This document shows, piece after piece, positions 8,419 to 17,845 of a DNA stretch of 64,000 bases. Position numbers and translations under genes: made by a program. The stretch comes from Ruminococcus sp. zg-924 (GTDB lineage: Bacteria; Bacillota; Clostridia; Oscillospirales; Acutalibacteraceae): assembly GCF_024433635.1 (NCBI RefSeq), contig NZ_WNJZ01000006.1, forward strand, positions 44,303 to 108,302, in the 5' to 3' direction. Within the stretch, counting starts at the first letter, position 1, and each line of letters opens with the position of its first letter. The notes under the pieces are model-generated. The model had not been told where the DNA came from. It was given only the letters and a program-made list of their open reading frames with translations, and did not search any database.

Positions 8419-9168
8419 ATGGACAAATTTACTATTAAAGATATGAATCTGTATTACGGCAAGTTCCACGCCTTAAAAGGTGTAAATCTGAATATGCCGA
8501 AAAATCAGATAACAGCGTTTATCGGGCCTTCGGGCTGCGGTAAATCTACACTTTTAAAATCACTCAACAGAATGAATGACCTTGTTGAGGGCTGTAAGAT
8601 AACAGGCGACATCAGGCTTGACGGCGAGGATATTTACGGAAATATAGATATAAATATTCTGAGAAAAAGAGTGGGTATGGTTTTTCAAAAGGCAAACCCG
8701 TTCCCAATGAGCGTGTACGACAACATAGCCTACGGTCCACGAACACACGGCATCAAGAGCAAGGCGAAGCTTGACGAGATTGTTGAAAGCTCGCTTAAGG
8801 ATGCCGCAATATGGGATGAGCTTAAGGACAGACTCAAAAAGAGCGCCCTTGGTCTTTCCGGCGGTCAGCAGCAGCGTTTGTGCATAGCAAGAGCCTTGGC
8901 TGTAAAGCCGGAGGTATTGCTGATGGACGAGGCAACCTCTGCTCTTGACCCTATTTCAACAGGAAAAATCGAGGAGCTTTGCTTAAAGCTTAAAAATCAG
9001 TACACAATAATTATGGTTACTCACAATATGCAGCAGGCTCTGCGTATTGCAGACAACACTGCGTTCTTCTTACTCGGAAAGATGATTGAATACGGCAACA
9101 CTGACCAAATCTTTTCCAACCCAAGGGAGAAGGAAACCGAGGAGTACATAACGGGGAGGTTTGGCTAA
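8419..9168 (+). CDS. pstB: Phosphate ABC transporter ATP-binding protein PstB
   Basis: This 249-residue ATPase powers phosphate import. Walker A is GPSGCGKST (about residues 36-44), followed by the PstB-specific NRMNDL, the Q-loop in [15 protein letters not shown], the signature LSGGQQQRL, Walker [12 protein letters not shown] and the switch histidine in MVTHNM. The ribosome binding site AAGGA at 8401-8405 is 13 bases from the ATG, longer than usual. An out-of-frame ATG at 8409 opens a nine-codon frame overlapping the start. The stop codon overlaps the phoU start (TAATG). Confidence 0.97.
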   Translation: MDKFTIKDMNLYYGKFHALKGVNLNMPKNQITAFIGPSGCGKSTLLKSLNRMNDLVEGCKITGDIRLDGEDIYGNIDINILRKRVGMVFQKANPFPMSVYDNIAYGPRTHGIKSKAKLDEIVESSLKDAAIWDELKDRLKKSALGLSGGQQQRLCIARALAVKPEVLLMDEATSALDPISTGKIEELCLKLKNQYTIIMVTHNMQQALRIADNTAFFLLGKMIEYGNTDQIFSNPREKETEEYITGRFG

Positions 9169-9836
9169 TGCGAGAATATTACGATATTCAGCTTAACGAT
9201 TTAAACAATCAGATAATAGAGATGGGAAGTCTTGTTGAAAAGTCTGTTGCGTACAGCGCAATGGCACTTGTGAAATCTGATATTGATAGAATAAATAAGG
9301 TCAGCGAATATGAGAGTGCCATAAACAGAAAGGAAAAGGATATTGAAAGCCTTTGTGTAAATTTGATTATGCACAATCAGCCGGTGGCTAAGGATTTGAG
9401 ATTTATATCGGCTGCTTTAAAGCTTGTTACTGACCTTGAAAGAATAGGAGACCACGCCGAAGATATAGCCGAGATTTCTAAGTTTGTTGATTCACAGAAC
9501 TGTCATCTTGACAAAACGGTCTTTTCAGAGATTGCGGATACAGCAGTTAATATGGTTAATTTAGGCGTTGATGCGTTCATAAAGAGAGATTTAGACCTTG
9601 CGCAAAAGGTGGCTGAGATGGACAATACGGTTGACCAATTGTTTATCGAGATTCGTCAAAAGCTTGTTTCAGGACTTAAGTCCGGAGAGTATGATTCAGC
9701 TCCGGCACTTGATTTGTTCCTTGCAACAAAGTACTTTGAGAGAATAGGCGACCATGCGGTTAATATTGCTGAGTGGGTGGTTTACTCGCTTACAGGCAAG
9801 CTTGAAAATCTTGATGATTACGGCATCGAGGAATAA
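9168..9836 (+). CDS. phoU: Phosphate transport regulator PhoU
   Basis: This 222-residue all-helical cytoplasmic protein has the two PhoU repeats, each with the metal-binding pattern: LERIGDHAEDIAE (about residue 88) and FERIGDHAVNIAEWV (about residue 193). PhoU restrains phosphate uptake and signals Pst status to the PhoR kinase. The start codon overlaps the pstB stop, so translation is coupled. It is the last gene of the operon, followed by a terminator. No phoPR lies next to it. Confidence 0.96.
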   Translation: MREYYDIQLNDLNNQIIEMGSLVEKSVAYSAMALVKSDIDRINKVSEYESAINRKEKDIESLCVNLIMHNQPVAKDLRFISAALKLVTDLERIGDHAEDIAEISKFVDSQNCHLDKTVFSEIADTAVNMVNLGVDAFIKRDLDLAQKVAEMDNTVDQLFIEIRQKLVSGLKSGEYDSAPALDLFLATKYFERIGDHAVNIAEWVVYSLTGKLENLDDYGIEE

Positions 9837-9874
9837 TTATCAGCTTTTTACTCAAAAATATATTATACCCAAGA

Positions 9875-9904
9875 AAAAAGGCACGGCTTGTTCGTGTCTT
9901 TTCT
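9875..9904 (+). terminator. Terminator of the pst-phoU operon
   Basis: An A-rich stem with GGCACG/CGTGTC core (one G-T pair) and a 7-base loop runs into TTTTCTCTT. The rest of 9837-10133 holds only this hairpin and the next terminator; I see no gene in it. Confidence 0.65.
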
Positions 9905-10081
9905 CTTGCAAAAATCTTTTATCAGTCATTCGTTCGGCTCAATCAGTGTTTAGCAAAAACAGAACGGTCTGTGCCGAATGAGGCATTAAAAAACCTTACC
10001 CATAAACGACCAAAGGAACCCCATTGTAATCCCTCTTGCTTTTACCTTTGTTCGCTTATCGGATTGCTTTAGCGGCAAAAC

Positions 10082-10117
10082 AAAGCTCCCCTGCATACTG
10101 CTGCACAGGGGAGCTTT
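10082..10117 (-). terminator. Terminator of the VanW-family gene
   Basis: AAAGCTCCCCTG and CAGGGGAGCTTT form a perfect 12-bp stem. On the minus strand the stem is followed by CTTTGTTTTG, placing it just after the stop codon of the gene at 10134-12113. Confidence 0.75.
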
Positions 10118-10133
10118 AAGTGTATTCCGTTAT

Positions 10134-12113
10134 TTATGAAATTTTGAGGTTCTTTTTCGGGTCTTCAATCTTGTTCGACACATTACCCGGATCGCCTGCG
10201 ACAACGTAGTGACCGTTTTTCAGGCTGTACACTGAGTCCGGAAGATCCTCTCGCTTAACCTCTTTACCTTTTTTATAGTATACTCGGTCCGCTTCAAAAC
10301 CAAAGCTTTCGCTTCCGATCCATGAACATTCGGACTCGGTTCTTATTTCGTCCCATTCGCTCGGTTGGAAACCGTATATCTCACAATTGAGAGTAACTCC
10401 GTCCATCCAGGTGTGAACAAAAATCTGGTAATCTGTGTTGTTTTTCATCTTGAGGTCGAGGTTTGGGTAGTCGATTGTAGCGTCAAGACCGCCGTAAACG
10501 TATACGGAGGTATAGAAGTGGTTTGCTCGCTCCTCTACTCCCATGTCTGAAAGCAACATTGCGTTATAAATTGTTGTTGCTGCCTGACATATACCGCCGC
10601 CAATGCCCGGAACATACTGCTCGTTCATAATAACGCTTGCAGGCAGATAACCGTTTTCAGGCAGGTTGCTGTCGCCTGTGCACTCGTTAAACGAGAATAT
10701 CTTGCCCGGGTCAACTATTGTTCCGTCAATAGCCGCAAGCGCAGTAGCCATATTAGCGTTTGCATTGTAGCCGTTTGTCGATACTGTGCTGAACTGACCG
10801 ATTAGCTGTACGTTGTTTTTAACCTCATCCATCTTGTGCTTTGGTTTTTCGGTTGTGGTTTCTACGGTAACGTCACCGCTCTTGGCGCCGTTTTTGAACA
10901 GCTCCTTTATATCTTCTGTGAGCGCTTCTTGGTTGATAACTGTGCCGTTGCTGCCCTTAACCCATTTGAACATTTTCTCAAAGCTCTTAGCGTAGGGGTC
11001 ATATTTCTCTGCGTGCGGCTCAACGGCCTTTTTGTCAATCTTTGCAGCACTTCTGTTTACAACCTTTTCAATGGACGAATCGCTTACAATGCAGGATACA
11101 GCAAAATCAACCGTACCATTTTCAGCGTCTGCTGTTACGTTGTATTTATCCGGTACAGCAAGCTGGTCAATAGTACCGTTATTTATTGCGGTGTTTACGT
11201 CACGGCTGTACTGAACAGCCTGCTCAAACACCTCGTCCGTGTTAAATGTATATGTAAAGTCGTCCTGCGTAAATGAAAGCTTCTTGCCGTCGCCATAGTT
11301 TACATTAAGGGTGAACTCCTCCTTAAAGTCGCTCTCCTTAAGCTTTATAAGAGCCTTTGCTTCCTTCTGGTTCTTTCCGCCGATGTCAATGCCGGAAATT
11401 GAAACGCCCTTGGCAAATACAAACTCGTTTTCATTTGTCTGGGTAGCTCCTTTAACCTCCGGTATAGGCGCTGCAACAGGAATGGACTCCGGTGTCAGAG
11501 CCATTGCCGCAAAGAACGAACAGGCGAGAAGCACTAAAACTGCGGCGACTCCGCCTAATACGAAGCCTTTTTTGCTCTTCTTCGTTTCAGCCGACTTATT
11601 CGGCTCGGCAGATATTACTGCCTGCTGCGTTGTGTCGGCGTTTATGAGGGCAGGAATTTCGGAAATTATTTTATCCGCTTCAGAATCAGGTGTGCTGTTG
11701 TTGGCTTGCGAAACATCTGTTGCTTGTTCGCTGTTGTCATCAATGGCAACTGCGGCAGCCGGCTGCTGCGCCGTTGCTGCTTTCTCAGCCTGTTTTGCTG
11801 CTTGCTTTTCAGCCTTCTTCTTTTTCTTTTCCGCTTTTTTGTCGGGCTTTTCTGCTTGTAATTGCTGCGGCTGCTGCGCTGTGAAGCCTGCGCTTATATC
11901 GACAAACTCCTCTTCCTCAGGCTCTGTCGGCTCGACCTTTTCCGTTTGCTCAGGCTCTGTCGGCTCGACCTTTTTCGTTTGCTCAGGCTTTGGCTGTTCG
12001 GCTTTTGTGCTTTCAGACTTTTCAGCGTCATTTTGAATGTGCTGCTGTCTAACTTCGTTTAAAATATCATCTATTTTAGAGTTAATGTCTTTTTTGTTGT
12101 TGTCATTACTCAT
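10134..12113 (-). CDS. VanW family membrane-anchored envelope protein
   Basis: This 659-residue protein has an N-terminal cytoplasmic region rich in Glu, Pro, Gln and Lys (about residues 1-180, including two 11-residue repeats). One transmembrane segment (about 185-207) is followed by a YoaR-like putative peptidoglycan-binding region (about 230-400), then the VanW domain. The VanW core is visible as ANANMATALAAIDGT, GKIFSFNECTG and YVPGIGGGICQAATTIYNAM. The family is linked to vancomycin-resistance clusters by name only; its function is unknown, and envelope attachment is inferred from topology. It is monocistronic with an AGGAGG-type site before the ATG. The charged cytoplasmic tail is longer than in most homologues I know. 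Confidence 0.88.
   Translation of the reverse strand: MSNDNNKKDINSKIDDILNEVRQQHIQNDAEKSESTKAEQPKPEQTKKVEPTEPEQTEKVEPTEPEEEEFVDISAGFTAQQPQQLQAEKPDKKAEKKKKKAEKQAAKQAEKAATAQQPAAAVAIDDNSEQATDVSQANNSTPDSEADKIISEIPALINADTTQQAVISAEPNKSAETKKSKKGFVLGGVAAVLVLLACSFFAAMALTPESIPVAAPIPEVKGATQTNENEFVFAKGVSISGIDIGGKNQKEAKALIKLKESDFKEEFTLNVNYGDGKKLSFTQDDFTYTFNTDEVFEQAVQYSRDVNTAINNGTIDQLAVPDKYNVTADAENGTVDFAVSCIVSDSSIEKVVNRSAAKIDKKAVEPHAEKYDPYAKSFEKMFKWVKGSNGTVINQEALTEDIKELFKNGAKSGDVTVETTTEKPKHKMDEVKNNVQLIGQFSTVSTNGYNANANMATALAAIDGTIVDPGKIFSFNECTGDSNLPENGYLPASVIMNEQYVPGIGGGICQAATTIYNAMLLSDMGVEERANHFYTSVYVYGGLDATIDYPNLDLKMKNNTDYQIFVHTWMDGVTLNCEIYGFQPSEWDEIRTESECSWIGSESFGFEADRVYYKKGKEVKREDLPDSVYSLKNGHYVVAGDPGNVSNKIEDPKKNLKIS
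11918..11983 (-). repeat. Two 33-bp tandem repeats inside the VanW-family gene
   Basis: Copies at 11918-11950 and 11951-11983 differ at one base; the beginning of a third copy follows. They encode 11-residue units of the type EQTEKVEPTEP in the cytoplasmic tail. Such a repeat can gain or lose units without shifting the frame. Confidence 0.9.
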
Positions 12114-12341
12114 TTATATACCTCCGGGATTTGATTGGCGGTACAAATTAAATTTGTACTATTATGTGTTGCCAACTAATGCTGTGTCTGTTACAGCTAC
12201 TTATATTCTACTACATAACGCCGACAAAAGCAAAGAAAACGAAGCAAAAAAACGAACAAAGATAATAAATTAACAGTTTGTTTTTTTGTATGTCATAATT
12301 ACGTTTTTTATCGGATGCATAATTTGCTTTCAAGAAAGGTG

Positions 12342-12369
12342 TTGAATTTTTTGTTTGTTTTGGTATAAT
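12342..12369 (+). promoter_or_regulatory. Promoter of the diacylglycerol glycosyltransferase gene
   Basis: TTGAAT at 12342-12347, a 16-base spacer and TATAAT at 12364-12369 with an extended TG element. The 12114-12444 gap otherwise holds only AT-rich sequence. Confidence 0.7.
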
Positions 12370-12444
12370 GATTTAAATAGGGATATTTTGATAAAGGACA
12401 ACGGGTAAATAACAAAAGAAAATTAGCTGAAAGGATAATAACAG

Positions 12445-13584
12445 ATGCGTGTATTGATTTTTACCGCTTCAACAGGCGGAGGACATAAAAAAGCGTCAGC
12501 GGCACTTGAAGGCTATTTGAAATCCCGTGACAGTGAGGCTGTTGTAAAAACTGTTGACGCACTCAAGGCTGTCAGCAAGGCGTTTGACAAGCTGATAAGC
12601 GGCGGCTATGTTTTTCTTGCAAAGCATGCGCCGAGGGTTTATGGCAAGATGTACCGCCGGTCCGACAAGGACACAAAGCTCAATTCTCTTGTTGATAACG
12701 TAACCGGCAGTGTGTCAAAGAAAATTTTCCCGATAATTGACGAATTCAAGCCCGACGCAATAGTTACAACTCATCCTTTTGCGGCTGAGATGGTGTCTGC
12801 AATAAAGGAAAAATTCAAGCTGACGGTTCCGCTTATTTCAATAGTAACCGACTTTGCACCGCACAAGACATATATTCAGCCTAATGTTGACTTTCTTGTT
12901 GTTTCAAGCGATGAAATGAAGTATCAGCTTGAAAATTTAGGAGTAAAAGGAAGTAAAATACGAACACTTGGAATACCGGTTGACCCTGTGTTCTATATAA
13001 AACAGGATAAGAACGCTCTGCTAAATGAAATGGAGCTTGAGCAAGATGTCCCGACAATACTTATGATGGCGGGGAGTTTTGGTGTGTCGGACGTGTTCGA
13101 CATATACGAGGGAATTTTGAATATACCGGAAAAATTCCAGCTCATTATCATTACAGGAAATAACAAAAAGCTTTACGCCGAGTTTGAGCAAAGGCTTGAA
13201 AAGCAAGGCGACGGCGGAAAGAGAACAAGGCTTCATTTCTTTGTCAATGACGTTTACAGATATATGCACGCAAGCGACCTGCTTATTACAAAGCCGGGCG
13301 GCTTAACCGTTACCGAGGCGCTTGCGTCGTGCCTGCCTATGGCTATATTCAAGGCTTATCCGGGGCAGGAGGCTGATAATGAGGATTACCTTATCAGAAA
13401 TAATATGGCTATTCAGCTTCCAAAGGGCAAAAAATGCGCCCCTGTTATTCAAAGGCTGATAACCGACTCTGAAAAGCTTGATTCAATGAAGCATTCCTGC
13501 GAGGAATTCTTTAAGGGCAAGGCGGTTGAAACAATTTCCGATTTAATTTTGGAAGCATGCGGAAATAATTGCGGTGAAAACTAA
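12445..13584 (+). CDS. Processive diacylglycerol glycosyltransferase (MGDG synthase/UgtP family)
   Basis: This 379-residue protein is a peripheral membrane GT-B enzyme. The N-terminal domain (about 1-165) has the MGDG-synthase signature TASTGGGHKKASAAL, then TTHPFAAE and SIVTDFAPHKTYI. The C-terminal nucleotide-sugar domain includes MMAGSFGVSD, the ITGNNKKL strand and the donor-binding ITKPGGLTVTEALA. Family members add glucose or galactose to diacylglycerol to make membrane glycolipids, often the anchor of lipoteichoic acid. Sugar and number of additions cannot be read. It is followed by two more membrane/glycan genes with their own signals, which suggests a glycolipid locus. Confidence 0.88.
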   Translation: MRVLIFTASTGGGHKKASAALEGYLKSRDSEAVVKTVDALKAVSKAFDKLISGGYVFLAKHAPRVYGKMYRRSDKDTKLNSLVDNVTGSVSKKIFPIIDEFKPDAIVTTHPFAAEMVSAIKEKFKLTVPLISIVTDFAPHKTYIQPNVDFLVVSSDEMKYQLENLGVKGSKIRTLGIPVDPVFYIKQDKNALLNEMELEQDVPTILMMAGSFGVSDVFDIYEGILNIPEKFQLIIITGNNKKLYAEFEQRLEKQGDGGKRTRLHFFVNDVYRYMHASDLLITKPGGLTVTEALASCLPMAIFKAYPGQEADNEDYLIRNNMAIQLPKGKKCAPVIQRLITDSEKLDSMKHSCEEFFKGKAVETISDLILEACGNNCGEN

Positions 13585-13628
13585 CATAAAACAGCAAATT
13601 ATGCTGCAAATAACGAATAAAATAACAA

Positions 13629-13657
13629 TTGTTTTGTATGACTTAAAATGGTATACT
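13629..13657 (+). promoter_or_regulatory. Promoter of the flippase-like gene
   Basis: TTGTTT at 13629-13634, a 17-base spacer and TATACT at 13652-13657, with an extended TGG before the -10. Confidence 0.6.
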
Positions 13658-13722
13658 AATCCTTAGCTTTAAGATACACCAAAAAGAAAAGGTTTTACCG
13701 CATTACTCTAAGGAGGAAAGCT

Positions 13723-14859
13723 TTGGGAACTAAAAAGAAGTCTAAAATCAGCTTTAGTTTGATTTTGAATATTTTTGTTATCCTGATGTCTGTCGGACTT
13801 GTTATATACTTTTTTATCTCTCCGGACGGACTTATGGATTTGCTCAGAAATTCACCCGGTACAATAAATTGGATCTGGGTTTTTGTAGCGTTTGTAGCTT
13901 TTATGATGAACATAGTTATGGATGTGTTCGTTACATATTTTTTTATCAGGTCAGAATTTAAGAGTTTCACGATGTGGGACGCAGTAAAAACAAGCTGCGT
14001 CGGGCAGTTTTTCAGCGCTATCACTCCATCGTCAACGGGCGGCCAGCCAATGCAGATTTATCTGTTGTCAAAAATGGGGATAAGTGCAGGCTTTTCAACC
14101 TCTTGTATGACGCAGAAGTTTATTGTTTATCAGCTTACAACAACGGCGATAAGTATTTTTGCAATTTTTCTGCGATTTGATTATTTTGTTGCAACTATGG
14201 ACACGCCCTACAAATGGAGCCTTGTTATATTGGGTTTTGTATCTCAAATCGGCGTGACAACATTTTTGCTTATTGTTTCTTTTTGCAGAGGACTTTCAAA
14301 AAAGCTTTTAAACCTTGTCAGCAAGATTATGCATAAACTCAGGTTTATTAAGAACCCTGACGAAAAGACACTCGCTTTTGAACAGCAGATTGAAAACTTT
14401 CACGAGGCTAATAAAAACGTATTCAGGTACAAGAAGAGAATGGTATTATACTATTTGCTTGTGTTCTGCCAGGTAATTTTTATTCTTATTTGCCCGTATT
14501 TGCTTTACAGAGCCTTTGGCTTCAGCGGTGCAAGTCCTGTTGATATGGTTTGTGCTCAGGCGTATGTAAACCTCACATCAAGCCTTATACCTCTGCCCGG
14601 TTCATCGGGAATTGCAGAGTTTGCATACAATATGTTTATGGCAGAATACTTTGCAAACGGCACGCTTAAATCTGCAATTTTAATCTGGAGGTTTATAACC
14701 TACTACGCCGTAATAGTATGCACAGCACCGTTTTCACGCTTTACAAGCGGTAAGAATAAGCAAGGCAAAAGACAGAGTATTGACGACCGTCTTATTAATA
14801 GCGTGAATAATGAGATGTTTAACGAAGACAGTGACGAAAAACAAACAAGCGAGAACTGA
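13723..14859 (+). CDS. Lysylphosphatidylglycerol synthase transmembrane-region (UPF0104/flippase-like) protein
   Basis: This 378-residue polytopic membrane protein has about seven to eight hydrophobic helices. It carries the family signature around QFFSAITPSSTGGQPMQIY (about residues 96-114) and LIPLPGSSGIAEFAYN (about 287-302), as in the membrane half of MprF and in AglD-type proteins. It lacks the MprF aminoacyl-transfer domain, so a lipid-handling or flipping role is more likely than lysyl transfer. Start: TTG at 13723 preceded by AAGGAGG at the right distance; no better ATG exists. The neighbouring glycolipid synthase and GT2 suggest it handles a glycolipid (inference). Confidence 0.82.
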   Translation: MGTKKKSKISFSLILNIFVILMSVGLVIYFFISPDGLMDLLRNSPGTINWIWVFVAFVAFMMNIVMDVFVTYFFIRSEFKSFTMWDAVKTSCVGQFFSAITPSSTGGQPMQIYLLSKMGISAGFSTSCMTQKFIVYQLTTTAISIFAIFLRFDYFVATMDTPYKWSLVILGFVSQIGVTTFLLIVSFCRGLSKKLLNLVSKIMHKLRFIKNPDEKTLAFEQQIENFHEANKNVFRYKKRMVLYYLLVFCQVIFILICPYLLYRAFGFSGASPVDMVCAQAYVNLTSSLIPLPGSSGIAEFAYNMFMAEYFANGTLKSAILIWRFITYYAVIVCTAPFSRFTSGKNKQGKRQSIDDRLINSVNNEMFNEDSDEKQTSEN

Positions 14860-14928
14860 ATTGGGATACATAGTATTAAGTATGCCCTTAGTAAACGCTT
14901 GGTATAATTTGAGAATAATGGTGAGCTG

Positions 14929-15948
14929 ATGAACGAAACCGTAAAAAAAGATTATTTTAACCGAGAGGATATAACCCGTGACAATATGCCGGAGGTCAGC
15001 GTTATAGTTCCTGTATATAATGTTGATATGTACCTGAAAAGATGTATTGACAGCATAATCAATCAGATTTTCACAAACATTGAGATAATTCTTGTAAATG
15101 ACGGCTCTCTTGATAACAGTCCTCAGATATGTGACGATTATGCAAGGCTTGACAGCAGAATAAAGGTTATTCACAAGAAAAACGGCGGCTTGTCAGACGC
15201 AAGAAACGCAGGCATAGCCGTATCAACGGGCAAATATCTTGCCTTTATTGACAGTGACGATTATGTTGACCCAAGCTATATTGCCGTTCTTTATTATGCA
15301 GCTAAGCGCAACAATTGCGATATGTCCTACTGCAACTATGCTATTTACAAGCAGGATAAGGGAACGCATAAGTCAATTAACGTGAGAAAGCCTCTGCCGG
15401 GAGTTACAAACGGCAAAAGAATGGCACGCCTTACTATGCGTGATTTCAGAAGCCGTGCGTATGTGTGGAATAAACTTTATAAGCGTGAGCTGTTTTTTAA
15501 CGAGGACCAGATACGCTACCCGAAGATGTATTTTGAGGATACAGCAACAACTGTAAGGCTTATGTATCACGCCGACAGTGTTGTTGTGGTTGATAAATGC
15601 CTTTATTATTATACAAAACGGCCGGGCAGTATTGTATCTCACCTTGACATAAAGAAGATGAGCGATTACATAAATGCACTCGGTGTGCTGAGAAATTTCC
15701 TTGAAAAGCACGGTGACTACAAGCATTATAAGTGGTCGCACCGATGGCTTGGAACCATAATGTTCTTTGCTATGCCGTTTAATATTGTAAGAGCTTTATT
15801 GCTTGAGAAAAATAAGGACAACTTGTTTAAGAAGAGCTTTAAGGGAATAGTTGCCGGCTGGAAATGTATTTTGAAATTTACTTCAAAGCATTTTGAAGCA
15901 ACAGACGAGGTTGTGCCCGAAATGCCTTATCCTTTGGTTGAGGAGTAA
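14929..15948 (+). CDS. Family 2 glycosyltransferase
   Basis: This 339-residue protein has a GT-A fold at residues about 24-230: VSVIVPVYNVDMYLKRCIDS, the VNDGSLDNS loop, KKNGGLSDARNAG and the metal-binding FIDSDDYVD. The second half (about 150-340) holds the acceptor region, with a hydrophobic stretch around 265-285 that may touch the membrane. Such EpsJ/CpsI-like enzymes add a sugar to a lipid-linked or surface glycan; donor and acceptor are unknown. It is 69 bases downstream of the flippase-like gene and ends at a strong terminator, so the two probably share a transcript. Confidence 0.85.
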   Translation: MNETVKKDYFNREDITRDNMPEVSVIVPVYNVDMYLKRCIDSIINQIFTNIEIILVNDGSLDNSPQICDDYARLDSRIKVIHKKNGGLSDARNAGIAVSTGKYLAFIDSDDYVDPSYIAVLYYAAKRNNCDMSYCNYAIYKQDKGTHKSINVRKPLPGVTNGKRMARLTMRDFRSRAYVWNKLYKRELFFNEDQIRYPKMYFEDTATTVRLMYHADSVVVVDKCLYYYTKRPGSIVSHLDIKKMSDYINALGVLRNFLEKHGDYKHYKWSHRWLGTIMFFAMPFNIVRALLLEKNKDNLFKKSFKGIVAGWKCILKFTSKHFEATDEVVPEMPYPLVEE

Positions 15949-15965
15949 AATTGAACAGATAAAAT

Positions 15966-15998
15966 AAAAGGGAACGGCTTATGCCGTTCCCTTTTGGT
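15966..15998 (+). terminator. Terminator after the glycosyltransferase gene
   Basis: AAAAGGGAACGGC and GCCGTTCCCTTTT form a perfect 13-bp stem with a TTAT loop. Confidence 0.85.
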
Positions 15999-16096
15999 TA
16001 GAGCTGTTTCTCATTTTAACATTTTATCGCATCAAGCCGTAACGGTAAGAACCGTTGCTGCAAGTTAAATTATACTTTTTCTTCGATAAAATAAAT

Positions 16097-17800
16097 TTAC
16101 TTACCGTGCTTTAACAGGTAGTTTGCACGGTTGATTGCGTTGAGCAAGCCGTAGATTGAAGCCATATTGATATTGCTGCCAATGCCTACTCCAAAAATGC
16201 CTTTGCCGTTTTTACGCAGAAGCTCAATATATGCAATAGCCTTTGAGTCGCTGCCCTCGCTTATTGCGTGTTCGCTGTAAGAGAGAAACTTATAGCAGTC
16301 AACGCCGATTGACTTCATGGCGTTAAAGAAGGCGTCAATCGGGCCGTTGCCTGTGCCGCTGATATTTTTCTGTGAAATATCGCCGTCAATATTTACCGAC
16401 AAAACGCCGTCAAAGGTAACCTGATCGTCATCCGTTGAGCCGCTTTGAGTGATTTGGTGTTTAACTAAATCGTACTTTTTAGGAATGTAAAGATATTCTT
16501 TTTCAAAAACGTGGAGAAGCTCCTTTGGTAAAAGCTCACGTCCAAGCTTGTCACACTCCACCTGAACAAGAGCGCCGAACTCAGGATGCATTTTCTTCGG
16601 TAGATGATAGCCGAAGGTGTGCGCCATAACGAAGGCGGCTCCGCCCTTGCCTGACTGTGAGTTTATTCTTATAATCGGTTCATACTCACGGCCAATGTCA
16701 GCAGGGTCAATCGGAAGATACGGAACCTCCCAATAGTCGGAATGTGTTTCTTCCATATACTGGGTGCCTTTATTGATAGCGTCCTGATGTGAGCCTGAGA
16801 ATGCTGTGAACACAAGCTCGCCTGCATATGGGGTTCTTTCGTGAATCTTCATCTTTGTGCAGCGTTCGTAAACCTCCTTAAGCTTTGGAATATTGCTTAA
16901 GTCAAGCTGTGGGTCAACGCCCTGTGTGAACATATTCAGACCTACCGTAACAATGTCAAGGTTGCCTGTTCTTTCGCCGTTGCCGAACAATGTACCCTCA
17001 ACTCTGTCTGCGCCTGCAAGCAGTGAAAGCTCAGCAGCCGCAACACCGCAGCCACGGTCATTGTGCGGATGAACGCTTATTATAGCTGCCTCACGGTTCG
17101 GCAGATGTTTGATGAAATATTCAACCTGGTCTGCAAAGGTGTTTGGTGTGCACATTTCAACGGTGTTCGGAAGGTTCAGAATAACAGGGTTTTCCTTAGT
17201 GCTGCCCAAAGCCTTCATAACCTCTGCGCATATATCAACAGAGAAGTCAACCTCTGTACCGCTGAAGCTCTCAGGCGAATACTCAAAGCGAATGTTTGTG
17301 TCTCCCTCATAGCTGTCAGTAAGCTCCTTAATTAGCTTTGCGCCCTCGACCGCAATCTTAGTGATTCCTGCCATATCCTGGTGGAAAACAACCTTTCTTT
17401 GAAGTGTTGAGGTTGAGTTGTAGAAATGAACAATTACGTTCTTGGCACCCTTGATTGCGTCAAAAGTCTTTCTGATAAGATGTTCTCTTGCCTGAACAAG
17501 CACCTGAATTGTCACATCGTCCGGAATGTGACCGCCCTCGATAAGCTCACGGCAGATTTCGTATTCTGTTTCTGACGCAGACGGAAAGCCAATTTCAATT
17601 TCCTTGAAGCCGATGTCACAAAGAAGCTTGAAGAATTCGAGCTTTTCCTGTAAATTCATAGGGTCGATAAGAGCCTGGTTACCGTCACGTAAATCAACAC
17701 TGCACCATATCGGCGCTTTTGTAATTGTCTTGTTCGGCCACTGTCTGTCTTCAAGCTGAATTTGCTTGAAGGGGATATACTTCTTATATGAGTCTAACAT
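16097..17800 (-). CDS. leuA: 2-isopropylmalate synthase (long, LeuA type 2)
   Basis: This 567-residue enzyme makes 2-isopropylmalate from acetyl-CoA and 2-ketoisovalerate, the first committed step of leucine synthesis. The catalytic HMGL-like barrel begins with APIWCSVDLRDGNQALIDPM (about 29-48) and contains the metal-binding HPHNDRGCG (about 241-249). The C-terminal portion (about 440-560) is the regulatory domain, where leucine feedback acts in this family. Length and N-terminal layout match the long form found in actinobacteria, fungi and some Clostridia rather than the roughly 510-residue type. The ATG at 17800 follows GGGAGGA. A leucine T-box leader precedes it. Confidence 0.95.
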   Translation of the reverse strand: MLDSYKKYIPFKQIQLEDRQWPNKTITKAPIWCSVDLRDGNQALIDPMNLQEKLEFFKLLCDIGFKEIEIGFPSASETEYEICRELIEGGHIPDDVTIQVLVQAREHLIRKTFDAIKGAKNVIVHFYNSTSTLQRKVVFHQDMAGITKIAVEGAKLIKELTDSYEGDTNIRFEYSPESFSGTEVDFSVDICAEVMKALGSTKENPVILNLPNTVEMCTPNTFADQVEYFIKHLPNREAAIISVHPHNDRGCGVAAAELSLLAGADRVEGTLFGNGERTGNLDIVTVGLNMFTQGVDPQLDLSNIPKLKEVYERCTKMKIHERTPYAGELVFTAFSGSHQDAINKGTQYMEETHSDYWEVPYLPIDPADIGREYEPIIRINSQSGKGGAAFVMAHTFGYHLPKKMHPEFGALVQVECDKLGRELLPKELLHVFEKEYLYIPKKYDLVKHQITQSGSTDDDQVTFDGVLSVNIDGDISQKNISGTGNGPIDAFFNAMKSIGVDCYKFLSYSEHAISEGSDSKAIAYIELLRKNGKGIFGVGIGSNINMASIYGLLNAINRANYLLKHGK

Positions 17801-17845
17801 AAATATTCCTCCCGTAATTCTGTTTTTAATTCACAAATTCACAAA

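Noticed and set aside
11311..12036. Plus-strand 241-codon frame opposite the VanW-family gene.
   Set aside because: It is a low-complexity mirror of the repetitive acidic/lysine-rich tail; the minus-strand frame has conserved domains.
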